A stretch of 64,000 bases of DNA, from assembly GCA_037367405.1 (NCBI GenBank), contig JAZKJV010011400.1, positions 4,090,501 to 4,154,500 of the forward strand. The letters are read 5' to 3'. Every line of letters starts with the position of its first letter. The stretch's first letter is position 1. The notes under the pieces are model-generated. The model had not been told where the DNA came from. It made no database searches and saw only the letters and a list, made by a program, of their open reading frames with translations. Positions 40,762 to 48,876 of this stretch are shown here, one piece after another. Both the position numbers and the translations under genes were made by a program. The DNA is from Ottelia alismoides (taxonomy: Eukaryota; Streptophyta; Magnoliopsida; Alismatales; Hydrocharitaceae).

Positions 40762-42929
40762 CAGCTCACGTACTGACTCGCAGCGACTTACAGTGGACTC
40801 TGCACAGTGATGCGCAGCGTTGGGTAGCCCGCGATCCGCTCAACGGGCGTTTCTTCTATCTCAGTCTTGTCGAATACGAAGCGGTGCGTTTACTGGACGG
40901 CCGAAGCTCCCTGTCGCAAGTGCTGGAGCAGGTGGTACGGAAGTTTCCCGGTGTAGCTGTCGACCGCAACTGGTTGATGCGCCTGGTACAGCGCCTTAGC
41001 GCTTCGCAACTATTAGCAGCTCAGTCTGGCGAAGCCGTTAATCAGCTCTTATGGAAGTATCGCAAGAGCCAGCAGCGCAACTGGACCCAGTGGTTATTCA
41101 GTCCGCTGGCGATTCGGGTCCCATTATTCAACCCAGAGCCGCTCTTGAATTGCATGCGGCCAATCGCCAACTTGCTCTTTGCTCGGTTGACAGTCTGGCT
41201 GGTCGTTGTCTTGGGATTGATTGTCAACGTCAGCGCCTTCTCACATTGGCTGGCCAGTCCCTACGCCTTGACATGGGACTTATCAGTCCTGTCGGGTGAT
41301 CGTTGGTTATGGTTGCTGGCAACCTATGTAGTGGTCAAGTCGTTGCATGAATTGGGACACGGGCTGGCGTGTCTGTACTGGAGGACACGCTGTTCGGAAC
41401 TGGGGTTGCTGTTCTTGTTCTTTACCCCCTGCCTGTACTGCGATACGACGGATGCCTGGAAACTGAGCTCGCGGTGGCAACGGGCAGCAATCGGTGCCGC
41501 GGGCATGTATGTCGAGTTGATTATTGCCAGCCTGGCAGCGGCGACTTGGTTGATGACTCAAGATGGCTTGCTGCATTCAATGGCGGCCAATGTCATGCTG
41601 CTCTGTTCACTGGGCACGCTGCTAATCAATGGCAATCCGTTCATGAGGTACGATGGCTACTACATCCTGTCGGACATCTGGGGCGTGCCGAACCTGGCCG
41701 ACCAGGCGCGAGAAGCAACCATGATCTCTCTGACCCGGTTGATGACGGGCCGCGCAGTACCCGCCGAGCATCTCGACCGGCCTGTGTGGAGCCTGACTCT
41801 TTATCACGTGGTTGCCGTGGTGTATCGCACGTTTATCATGTTGGCCATCTTGTGGCTGGCTTGGACTATTCTTGTGCCCATGGGATTGGGGTTCTTGTCT
41901 CTCTTGATCGTATTGGGTACAGGATTGGGCATCATGTTGGCGGTTTTTAGATTGTTCAAGCAGATACAAGTGCAGATCCTGGCCAATTCCGCCTTGAAGT
42001 TTGTGCGCCTGGTAGCCTTGTTTGTATGCCTTTCGTTGCTGGTGTACTTTGTCAGCCAGGTGGAATTACCGGTGTTGGTACGGGCTCGAGGCGTCACTGA
42101 TTTCGCCGACAAGCAGGCTATTTTCTCGACCGACGATGCCGCAGTTGTGAAGGCAGTCTCCTTAGGTGCGCCGGTCGAGGCTGGCACTCCCTTGCTTCAG
42201 CTTGACTCGCCGGAAAAGCGTTACCAGTTACAACTGCTGGCTGGTGAAATAGCGTTGCTGCGAAAGAAGATCGAATATTTGAACCAGGCTACAAACGTAG
42301 ATCCGGTGGCTGCCAGCGAATTGCCCCAGACGCAAGAGTTACTGAATGACCGAATGGCCCGATCGCGGTTGTTGGAGCAGGAGTTGGCAACGCTCGTGCA
42401 AACGGCACCTGAAAGTGGGCGAATGTTACCAACTGCTACTCCCCTACCCGAACCACTGACCAATGCCAAAGACGGAGACTGGCGCGCAGGTCCTCTGGAC
42501 GAAATGACCCGCGGTTGTCATATCGAACGCGGTACGCTGGTCGGTTGGTTCTCTCCGCAACAAGTGATGGAAGTAATTGCGGTGGTTTCCCAACAGGAGA
42601 TCAAGCAATTGCGTTTGGGTATGAAAGCGGTCTGCCAGTGGGACTGCGACGTCAACACGATTGTTCCCGGTACGATCAGTCGCATTTCACCCGATCCTGT
42701 GCTCGAGATACCGGCGGAATTAGTCGGCGATGAAACACTCATCAGTGTACGCAATGCTGAAGGCAAGTTTGCACCTATCGAACCGCATTACACAGTGACA
42801 ATTACCGTCGAACAGCCAGTCCCAGATCGGTTAAAGGGCTCTTTGGTGACTACGCAATTTCATGTCAAGTCGCAGCCTCTGCTACAAACCATGCTGCATG
42901 CGATCCGCGTGAGTCTCAAGCCGCTGTAA
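40758..42929 (+). CDS. PqqD-like / M50 site-2-protease-like / HlyD fusion membrane protein (module 2)
   Basis: A 723-residue protein. The N-terminal PqqD-like module (about residues 15-95; 'WVARDPLNGRFFYLSLVEYE' ... 'RLSASQLL') precedes a multi-pass membrane domain with the zinc motif HELGH (His197, Glu198, His201) and 'LINGNPFMRYDGYYILSDIWG', the second M50 motif. The C-terminal about 300 residues form a HlyD/lipoyl-like adaptor ('AVVKAVSLGAPVEAGTPLLQLDS'). The domain order is the same as in the module-1 paralogue at 15006-17195, but the sequences are clearly diverged, so the two modules are old duplicates or separate acquisitions. Its start overlaps the HlyD stop (ATGA). Confidence 0.86.
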   Translation: MTAHVLTRSDLQWTLHSDAQRWVARDPLNGRFFYLSLVEYEAVRLLDGRSSLSQVLEQVVRKFPGVAVDRNWLMRLVQRLSASQLLAAQSGEAVNQLLWKYRKSQQRNWTQWLFSPLAIRVPLFNPEPLLNCMRPIANLLFARLTVWLVVVLGLIVNVSAFSHWLASPYALTWDLSVLSGDRWLWLLATYVVVKSLHELGHGLACLYWRTRCSELGLLFLFFTPCLYCDTTDAWKLSSRWQRAAIGAAGMYVELIIASLAAATWLMTQDGLLHSMAANVMLLCSLGTLLINGNPFMRYDGYYILSDIWGVPNLADQAREATMISLTRLMTGRAVPAEHLDRPVWSLTLYHVVAVVYRTFIMLAILWLAWTILVPMGLGFLSLLIVLGTGLGIMLAVFRLFKQIQVQILANSALKFVRLVALFVCLSLLVYFVSQVELPVLVRARGVTDFADKQAIFSTDDAAVVKAVSLGAPVEAGTPLLQLDSPEKRYQLQLLAGEIALLRKKIEYLNQATNVDPVAASELPQTQELLNDRMARSRLLEQELATLVQTAPESGRMLPTATPLPEPLTNAKDGDWRAGPLDEMTRGCHIERGTLVGWFSPQQVMEVIAVVSQQEIKQLRLGMKAVCQWDCDVNTIVPGTISRISPDPVLEIPAELVGDETLISVRNAEGKFAPIEPHYTVTITVEQPVPDRLKGSLVTTQFHVKSQPLLQTMLHAIRVSLKPL

Positions 42930-43035
42930 GGGTAGAGCGTCTGTCCTCAGAGGCTGGCAGTACTAAGCAAGTCTCTTCAAACCGAAAAGCCAAAGCGGGT
43001 CTGTTGGCTGTAGATGCCGCTGACACTGGGTTCAG

Positions 43036-43053
43036 GCGGCTCGGGAGAGCCGC
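43036..43053. terminator. Hairpin between convergent genes
   Basis: A perfect 7-bp stem GCGGCTC/GAGCCGC with loop GGGA, located between the M50-HlyD gene (plus) and the FHA gene (minus). It has no T-run but is well placed as a bidirectional stop. Confidence 0.5.
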
Positions 43054-43069
43054 TCTACGCGATCAGCTT

Positions 43070-43972
43070 TTACTGCAGGCTGGCCAGGCGCTGGATTATG
43101 GCTGCCTCAGCCCCCGAACGTATCAAGGCAGTCACTCGCTGCTCTTGAGGTGACAGCAAGATGGCCGCCTCGATGGAAGCCAATAGCTTCTTGGCCAGTT
43201 CCTTGGAGCCTAACGACAGCTGTTGTTTCAGTATCGATGGTCTGGCGTACCAGGCCCAGCCGATTTTTTGCTCGGCCAGCATAGATTCTTGCGCAGCCGC
43301 ACTGACAAACAGCACGGTCGCATCTGTTTGAGCCGCCTGGCTGATGGCGGCTAAGGTCTGTTCACTAGAATCGAACCTTGCGACTACCAGCGAATCGGTG
43401 GCACGAATTTCATCCGGGGCTAGTTCGAAGAGGTCCTCTGTCAATTTGATCAGGCCAGGCAGTGGGCGACCAAATCGCTGTTCATTGAAGGCCATATAGA
43501 TGGAGCTGGTTCCGGCCAGCTTTTCAAGGACCATTGCCAAGGGTGTGTCGTTCAGTTGCACCGACAGTTGTACAACTCCGGACTTGCACGTGTCAGTCTG
43601 AAAGGTCGCTGGCTGGCGAGGTGCCACTGGCGCTGCAGGAGTTGCAATTGCTGATCGAAGAACGGCCGGTTGAACTGGCCTTTCGATGGAAATTCGGAAT
43701 TCGGTCTGACCGGCCAGTATTAGATCGCCATCCTGCAGGCGGTGCCGTTGTACCGGTACTCCATTGACTCCCACTCGTGCGCCGCGAGCTGCAATCAGGG
43801 TCCAACCTTCAACTGAACCTTCAATGGCAAAGTGGATTTCGGACAAGCGGGAATCGCCGGCAATACAAACGTCGGCCTGGCTGGACCGTCCAACTTGTAA
43901 CAACTCGCTAGCCGCCATCCAAATCCGCTTCTGGAAACCATCAAAGGACTCAATATCAACGATCAGTCTCAA
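43070..43972 (-). CDS. FHA-domain protein with unknown C-terminal domain
   Basis: A 300-residue protein. The N-terminal FHA domain (about residues 20-95; 'LLQVGRSSQADVCIAGDSRLSEIHFAIE', 'RGARVGVNGVPVQRHRLQDGDLI') is recognisable. A Pro/Ala linker leads to a C-terminal part (about 130-300) with 'ATDSLVVARFDSSEQTLAAI' and 'GWAWYARPSILKQQLSLGSKELAKKL', faintly like DUF4123-type T6SS chaperones, but this is not secure. It lies between the second export module and the T6SS region and could serve either. FHA domains read phosphothreonine, and the nearest kinase is the FHA-kinase at 47515-48870. Confidence 0.78.
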   Translation of the reverse strand: MRLIVDIESFDGFQKRIWMAASELLQVGRSSQADVCIAGDSRLSEIHFAIEGSVEGWTLIAARGARVGVNGVPVQRHRLQDGDLILAGQTEFRISIERPVQPAVLRSAIATPAAPVAPRQPATFQTDTCKSGVVQLSVQLNDTPLAMVLEKLAGTSSIYMAFNEQRFGRPLPGLIKLTEDLFELAPDEIRATDSLVVARFDSSEQTLAAISQAAQTDATVLFVSAAAQESMLAEQKIGWAWYARPSILKQQLSLGSKELAKKLLASIEAAILLSPQEQRVTALIRSGAEAAIIQRLASLQ

Positions 43973-44061
43973 GCCTCACCTCATTCATTCTGCATACAAT
44001 ACATCTAGTCGCGTAGGGATTCTAAATCCTCAGAGACATTTTCCACAAGTGCGAGTCGAGT

Positions 44062-44691
44062 ATGAGCTCAACCAATTCAGCAGCAGGCACGACCATCGAT
44101 TCCAGAGAGCCGTTATGGGATTTGACGCCCTCTGAAGGTTGGCCTGCTGACAACGCACTGCCACCAGCAGCCTACAGGCTGATACAAACCGCGCAAGACC
44201 GTCAGCAACTGGTTAGTTGTTTTGATTTCGTCCCCAGCAATTATGTGCATGCCTGGCATTGCATCCAGCGTTTAGCCAATTTATGTGATGCCAATACTCT
44301 TAACGAAACCTGGTTGCAAGAGACGGCTTGGGCCAGGTATGTGCGAAGTCATAGGTCGGCCGCGGGCATACGTTTCTGCGAGTGGGGAAGTGGTTGGGGC
44401 GTTGTGGCGGGGCTGGCCAGTCTGGCTGGGTTCGATGCTGGCGGAATTGAACAGGATGAGAATCTTTCGCGGGAGTCAGGTCGCATGTTGCAGGAACTGG
44501 GGCTGAAGACCAGGATTACTTGCGGCAGTTACTTTGCGATCGACCAGGTCGCTGATATTTATTATGTCTACGCCTGGCCCAGTCAACGTTCACAATTGTT
44601 GGACCGCTTTATGCAGTTGGCGCCTGCGCATGCACTGCTATTGCTGTGTGATGGTCAAGATCGCTTGCGCGTGCTGACACGCTGGCCGTAA
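44062..44691 (+). CDS. Methyltransferase-like (Rossmann-fold) protein
   Basis: A 209-residue protein. 'FCEWGSGWGVVAGLASLAGFDAGGIEQDENL' (about residues 105-135) fits motif I and the following acidic residue of class-I SAM-dependent methyltransferases, and 'VADIYYVYAWPSQRSQLLDRF' fits the later strand. The substrate is unknown and the C-terminal half of a full methyltransferase fold looks short. It is divergent from the FHA gene and converges on the muramidase-like gene. I see no link to T6SS beyond location. Confidence 0.65.
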   Translation: MSSTNSAAGTTIDSREPLWDLTPSEGWPADNALPPAAYRLIQTAQDRQQLVSCFDFVPSNYVHAWHCIQRLANLCDANTLNETWLQETAWARYVRSHRSAAGIRFCEWGSGWGVVAGLASLAGFDAGGIEQDENLSRESGRMLQELGLKTRITCGSYFAIDQVADIYYVYAWPSQRSQLLDRFMQLAPAHALLLLCDGQDRLRVLTRWP

Positions 44692-44717
44692 GTGCACTGG
44701 GTCGCGCCCAAGTTAAA

Positions 44718-45578
44718 TCAGGTTTCGTAGAAGTAAAGCTGCGCCGTGCCGTCGAGCGCTCGGTCCAATAAGTTCATAGCATCGCTCGCGTACTTCTCGG
44801 CATCGGGGCCACTACCGTTGTAACCCTTGATCGCAGCTCGCATCTGTTCTCTTGTCAGCGTTCCATGGTGACAGAGCTTGCCGGTAACCCTGTCGATCAG
44901 TTGTCGCAAATGAGCCGCAGCGTAATACAGGTCTGCTTTCCAGTCGTCACCTGAAATCAAATTGTATTGATCCCAGCCGCCTTGCCGAAAGCGTACGCTG
45001 TGTGGCAATAACCCTTTGCAATAATTGTGTTCGATATACCGAGCCGTGTTCTCTAAAGTTGCGCGCGACATGTTGGCAAAGCCGCTGGAACCACCGGCTA
45101 TCCGATCGGGTACGATGTCCCAAAGATATTTGTCGGCGATGGCAGAAAACGTCGTCAGCGACCGCTCAGCGAACTGGGCGACTTTGCGTAATTTGCTGGC
45201 TCCGGGGGCATTCTCCTGCTGCAGAATCAGGGCCAGCATTACGTGGGGAATGCCGTGAAAGGCAGCTGCATCGCGTATCCAACCGCGAATTTGCGAATCG
45301 GACCAGAAGGTCTGACCTCGTTCAGCGTCGGTCGGGACGTACCACATCATTTGCAGCGGCGATGGAAAATCACCTCGGTAACTGGGGACTGATTCCAAGC
45401 CGGCCACGAATGAAACTTCTTGACCCGAGCACGGGCACTTAACCGCTTGACCACTGACGAACGCGGCTTTGCATTCTGCACATATCGTCGACGGCGGCTT
45501 GGCATTGGCCCGCGTCAGGGTGCCATTATCAAGCGGCTGGAGAAAAGTGCCGAGTGGTTTGGGGGCGGAGGCTCCCAT
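44718..45578 (-). CDS. Lysozyme/transglycosylase-like protein, candidate T6SS peptidoglycan-targeting effector
   Basis: A 286-residue protein, ATG at 45578 with AGGA upstream. A small Cys cluster (Cys33, Cys36, Cys48, Cys50) suggests a zinc-binding knuckle. The remainder is helical and resembles the lysozyme superfamily: 'MLALILQQENAP' with Glu122 as the likely catalytic acid, a 'GGSSGFANMSRATLENTARYIE' segment, 'AAHLRQLIDR' and 'AIKGYNGSGPDAEKYA', the YNG element common in transglycosylases. There is no signal peptide, as expected for T6SS cargo. It lies 143 bp downstream of an hcp gene in the same direction. No immunity gene is obvious beside it. The effector role is inference. Confidence 0.6.
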   Translation of the reverse strand: MGASAPKPLGTFLQPLDNGTLTRANAKPPSTICAECKAAFVSGQAVKCPCSGQEVSFVAGLESVPSYRGDFPSPLQMMWYVPTDAERGQTFWSDSQIRGWIRDAAAFHGIPHVMLALILQQENAPGASKLRKVAQFAERSLTTFSAIADKYLWDIVPDRIAGGSSGFANMSRATLENTARYIEHNYCKGLLPHSVRFRQGGWDQYNLISGDDWKADLYYAAAHLRQLIDRVTGKLCHHGTLTREQMRAAIKGYNGSGPDAEKYASDAMNLLDRALDGTAQLYFYET

Positions 45579-45721
45579 GCTGTCATCCTCAAGTCATGAA
45601 GGGAAATAACAGGATTGTGTTCATACAGCAGCAACTTGAAAGTTCTCGGGCAATCAATGAAGAGAGGCTGCGACGAACCTGCGCCACAGCCTCCTTCCTT
45701 CGAACGTGATCCGTACGTCGA

Positions 45722-46201
45722 TTAAGCCGGTACGCCTTTTTCGACATTCCAGCCATAGGCGACGTCGCCCTTCTTGGTACCCTTTTCGTCGGTCTCTGTG
45801 TACTTGACCTTGATCTCTTCGAAGTTGAGGCTGAACTGCTCTTGTGGCTTGCCCTGGGCATCACCGGTGACGGTGTAGCTGGTAACCATGACGTTTTTCA
45901 GTTCATAAGCGTAGTAGGTTTCGCGTCCGGAATCGGTGGTGGAGACGGTGACGTGGATTTCGACCTTGGGATAGATCTTGCCTTTGCAGACCGACTCGCC
46001 GATCTTGGGGCTGGACTTGTCCAGCAGCTTGCTGCACTGAATATCCTCGATCATGACCGTACCACGCCTGCGAGCAGCCCCGGTGGCACCTGCACCTGGC
46101 TTGTGCACGGTTTGGCTGAAGGACGCCAGGTCCGACCACTTGTCGTGACCTTTGTCTTGGGATTCGCCGTCGACGCCGTCAAACTTGATGTAAGCTGCCA
46201 T
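45722..46201 (-). CDS. hcp: Hcp family type VI secretion tube protein, copy 1
   Basis: A 159-residue Hcp: 'MAAYIKFDGVDGESQDKGHD', 'VHKPGAGATGAARRRGTVMIEDI', 'GKIYPKVEIHV' and 'YYAYELKNVMVTSYTV' are typical. Hcp hexamers stack into the tube expelled by T6SS, and their lumen can carry small effectors. The start ATG at 46201 has GGAG 8 nt upstream; the frame is open further upstream without family similarity. The protein is identical to the one encoded at 61525-62004, and the DNA differs at only a few bases. Confidence 0.95.
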   Translation of the reverse strand: MAAYIKFDGVDGESQDKGHDKWSDLASFSQTVHKPGAGATGAARRRGTVMIEDIQCSKLLDKSSPKIGESVCKGKIYPKVEIHVTVSTTDSGRETYYAYELKNVMVTSYTVTGDAQGKPQEQFSLNFEEIKVKYTETDEKGTKKGDVAYGWNVEKGVPA

Positions 46202-46398
46202 GGTTGTTCTCCATCGGGGGCTTGATTGAAGCTGTAGGATTGAATGTGCGTTACTAAAGTTGTCGTGGCCGGGAGCCAAAAGTTGCCAACTAAATCAGAA
46301 ATTTTTTGGAGCTGATTGGGCAGCAGTTTTGGGGGAGGTTTTGTCACAACTGCCTGCCACATGGAACTAGACGTTGGTTGGCAACTTAACGACTCGTT

Positions 46399-47151
46399 GT
46401 GCGAGGTACGCCGCTCATGTTAAAAACCGTCGTCTCGACCTTGGCTTTTTCGCCCAACCAACCGAGCGTAAGATCGCCTGGTATGCCCGCAGTGGGTCCG
46501 CCGATGGTTCGTATGACTTGTCCGACATGCGGAAAACGCTTGCATTTACCGCAAAATTTTGCCGTGCGGAACGGCTCTGCCCCCTGCCCGCGCTGCGGTG
46601 CGGCGGTGGTGTGGAGGGGCAAGCAGGAGGCTGAGGTGCAAGCGGAACCGCCACGGTGTCAGCCACCGTCTCAGCCACCCGCTACCGCCTCGGTTGCTGA
46701 GCCACCGATAGTACAGAACCTGTCACCAGATGTTCATAGATCTCAGCTGACCTGGGGGGCGGGGCTTCTGAGCAATTCTTGGCTGGCTTCGAGAAAGGCT
46801 TTGACTTTTTCTACATCTTCACCAGATTGTTCGGCGATTTGCTGTACGCTTAGTCGCTGTAGAAACTTCATGCATAGCAAGTCGGCCAACGGTTCCGGCA
46901 TTTGCATGTGGTCGATTCGTTCCAGCAAACGAATGCCACCGCGCAGCAACTCTATCAACCGGCTGGCACGCCGTCGCAGCGCGACCTGGGTGGCTCCAAA
47001 CTCGGTCGTCAGTTCTTGCCAAGAGACATCGCCATCGCCCAAGTACTTCTTCACTAGCAGCAACCGGTCTTTCTCGGGCAACCAGTTCAGAGCGCGCTCA
47101 AAGAGGGCTTCTTCCTGGCGTCGCTCGACGCGCCCGAAAATGCTTGTCTGA
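46399..47151 (+). CDS. Doubtful zinc-ribbon ORF
   Basis: A plus-strand frame whose residues about 38-75 read TCPTCGKRLHLP...PCPRCGAAVVW, a CxxC-x(18-20)-CxxC zinc ribbon of a kind common at the N-terminus of planctomycete proteins. After about residue 110 the frame runs antisense to the sigma-factor gene (from 46743) and loses any protein-like character. Either only the first part was ever a gene (now broken or truncated), or the frame is a coincidence. It fills most of the 541-bp gap between hcp and the sigma gene; I see nothing else in that gap. Confidence 0.3.
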   Translation: MRGTPLMLKTVVSTLAFSPNQPSVRSPGMPAVGPPMVRMTCPTCGKRLHLPQNFAVRNGSAPCPRCGAAVVWRGKQEAEVQAEPPRCQPPSQPPATASVAEPPIVQNLSPDVHRSQLTWGAGLLSNSWLASRKALTFSTSSPDCSAICCTLSRCRNFMHSKSANGSGICMWSIRSSKRMPPRSNSINRLARRRSATWVAPNSVVSSCQETSPSPKYFFTSSNRSFSGNQFRARSKRASSWRRSTRPKMLV

Positions 47152-47507
47152 AGAGCTTGGACATCGTAATGAGAACCATCTGGCTGACGGGTTTGCAGTG
47201 ACTGGGTTGCCCGAATACGCGGAGCCTTGTCGCGTAAGAACGCCAACATGCTGTTACGGCAAATGCCTTTCAGCCAGGCAATCCAACTGCGTTCGTCTTG
47301 ACCGCGAAACTGGTTGAACGAACCAGTGGCCACCACAAATACCTCTTGAGCCAGGTCGCAACTGTCCATGTACTTCCGCAGGTCCAGGCCCAGTAGTTTG
47401 TCGGCATAGGCATCGATGATTGCCTGGTAGGGTACCAGCAAGTTCGATAAAGCCTCGGTGGATCCCCGCCGAGCAGCTTCCAATGTTTGCTCAAAAGAAC
47501 CGGCCAT
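46743..47507 (-). CDS. Sigma-70 family (ECF-like) factor linked to an FHA-kinase
   Basis: 254 residues from ATG at 47507, or 262 from a TTG at 47531 that overlaps the kinase stop codon. Region 2 is visible at about residues 20-90 ('YMDSCDLAQEVFVVATGSFNQFR', 'SWIAWLKGICRNSMLAFLRD') and region 4 near residues 150-190 ('EKDRLLLVKKYLGDGDVSWQELTTEFG'). A C-terminal extension of about 60 residues has a second helix-turn-helix-like stretch ('RLSVQQIAEQSGEDVEKVKAFLEAS'). It directly follows the FHA-kinase gene in one operon, an arrangement seen in planctomycetes. Targets are unknown; neighbouring T6SS genes are candidates. Confidence 0.85.
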   Translation of the reverse strand: MAGSFEQTLEAARRGSTEALSNLLVPYQAIIDAYADKLLGLDLRKYMDSCDLAQEVFVVATGSFNQFRGQDERSWIAWLKGICRNSMLAFLRDKAPRIRATQSLQTRQPDGSHYDVQALQTSIFGRVERRQEEALFERALNWLPEKDRLLLVKKYLGDGDVSWQELTTEFGATQVALRRRASRLIELLRGGIRLLERIDHMQMPEPLADLLCMKFLQRLSVQQIAEQSGEDVEKVKAFLEASQELLRSPAPQVS

Positions 47508-47514
47508 CGACGAG

Positions 47515-48870
47515 TTATTGCTTTCTGGCAAAAGGCTTCAGGGCAGAGCGGAATTCGGCTGCATTGGCCCAGCGCTGGTGAATATCGCGGGACAAGGCGC
47601 GATCAACGATTTGCGCCAGTTCCGGGGGCGTATCGGGCGATTGCTCCAACAGTGGAATAGGATCCTCATGGAGAATCATTTGTACCGCTTGTGAGTAGTG
47701 AGTCCAAAAGAAATGGTTTCGCCCGCTGAGCAGGTAGTAAAGCGTGGCCGCAGCGGAATACAGATCGGCTGACGGCATACTGTATCGACTATCGCGAATC
47801 TGCTCGGGTGCCATGTAAGTCAACGTGCCACGAATATCGGAATCGTGAGTCAGGCTACTGAGACCTGCATCGTGGTATCGCTTGGCAAGTCCAAAGTCCG
47901 AGAGTTTGACCTGCATATGTTGGCCACTGCGGTATGCCAACACGTTGGCTGGTTTGACATCGCGATGTACAGTGCCCTGCTGATGAGCGAAGTTAAGTGC
48001 ATCGAGAACCTGGGTGATCACCCAGCAGGCCATGCGAATGGCCTTGGGACGCGATTGTCGCTGTATCGTTCCTGGCAGGTCGATCGTCTCCAGGTACTCA
48101 AGCACCAGGTAGGGGCGATCATTGTACATGCCCAGTTCAATTGCCTCGACGATTCGTGGATGCTTCAGCTGCAGCAGCAAAGTCGCTTCGCGCATGAACA
48201 TTTGCATCTGGTTGCTGTGCTGCTGCGCATTACCCACTGGCAGGACCAGCTTGATGGCTCGCAAGGCTTGTGTTCGTACATGGCGAGCCAGGTACACAGC
48301 GCCCATTCCACCTCGACCGATCTCGCGGAGAACTTGATGGCCGCCGATGAAACTGCCTTCGCTGGGTAGGAATTGACGATCGAAAACAGCTGGCATTTCA
48401 CCGGCCGGTAGATTGTCGCCCAGCAATTCCTGCAGGGCGCGCACGCCTTCATCCAGCTCTGTGTCTTCGACCGTGGCGCCGCTGTCATCGTCGTCACTGA
48501 TCAGCATTGGCCCCTCGCGCCGGAGGTTCACTACGATCTTGGTATCGCCACCACCCAGGATGTCTCCATCGACTAACTCAAGCGGTTGAGTAGCCAGCAC
48601 ACCATTGACCAGCGTGCCATTGGTGCTGTTCAAATCGATCAAGCGGCAACGCGGAGGATTGATCTCCAAGCGACAATGGCTGCGCGAAAAGTAGGGATCA
48701 TCACCGATATAGAACGAAACAGCTGGATCGCGTCCCACCACCAGGATCGTGGGGCTATCGATTATGAACTCAGCGCCTTGCTTAGGACCACACAGAACCT
48801 TTAGACGGACGCTGACTCGCGCGGGAGTCTTGGCAGGTACTTGCAGATAAGTGTCGTCGTCATCGGTCAT
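47515..48870 (-). CDS. FHA-domain Ser/Thr protein kinase
   Basis: A 451-residue protein. The ATG at 48870 was chosen because longer readings extend into a family-B repeat. The N-terminal FHA domain (about residues 25-115; 'LVVGRDPAVSFYIGDDPYFSRSHCRLE', 'DLNSTNGTLVNGVL') is followed by an acidic linker and a Hanks-type kinase domain (about 180-445): glycine loop GRGGMGAVYLA, the AIK lysine, VHRDVKPANVL, SDFGLAK and GTLTYMAPEQ. No transmembrane segment, so it is cytoplasmic. Several T6SS loci are controlled by a PpkA-type kinase with an FHA partner; here both are in one chain, close to hcp. The family-B copy begins 7 bp upstream of the start codon and leaves no recognisable ribosome-binding site. 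Confidence 0.92.
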   Translation of the reverse strand: MTDDDDTYLQVPAKTPARVSVRLKVLCGPKQGAEFIIDSPTILVVGRDPAVSFYIGDDPYFSRSHCRLEINPPRCRLIDLNSTNGTLVNGVLATQPLELVDGDILGGGDTKIVVNLRREGPMLISDDDDSGATVEDTELDEGVRALQELLGDNLPAGEMPAVFDRQFLPSEGSFIGGHQVLREIGRGGMGAVYLARHVRTQALRAIKLVLPVGNAQQHSNQMQMFMREATLLLQLKHPRIVEAIELGMYNDRPYLVLEYLETIDLPGTIQRQSRPKAIRMACWVITQVLDALNFAHQQGTVHRDVKPANVLAYRSGQHMQVKLSDFGLAKRYHDAGLSSLTHDSDIRGTLTYMAPEQIRDSRYSMPSADLYSAAATLYYLLSGRNHFFWTHYSQAVQMILHEDPIPLLEQSPDTPPELAQIVDRALSRDIHQRWANAAEFRSALKPFARKQ

Positions 48871-48876
48871 GGTTAC

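Noticed and set aside
43070..43972. Firm DUF4123 assignment for the C-terminal domain of the FHA protein
   Set aside because: Only a faint resemblance in one segment; left as unknown.
46202..46279. Longer start for Hcp copy 1
   Set aside because: Hcp copy 2 is identical only from MAAYIKF, and GGAG lies just upstream of that ATG.
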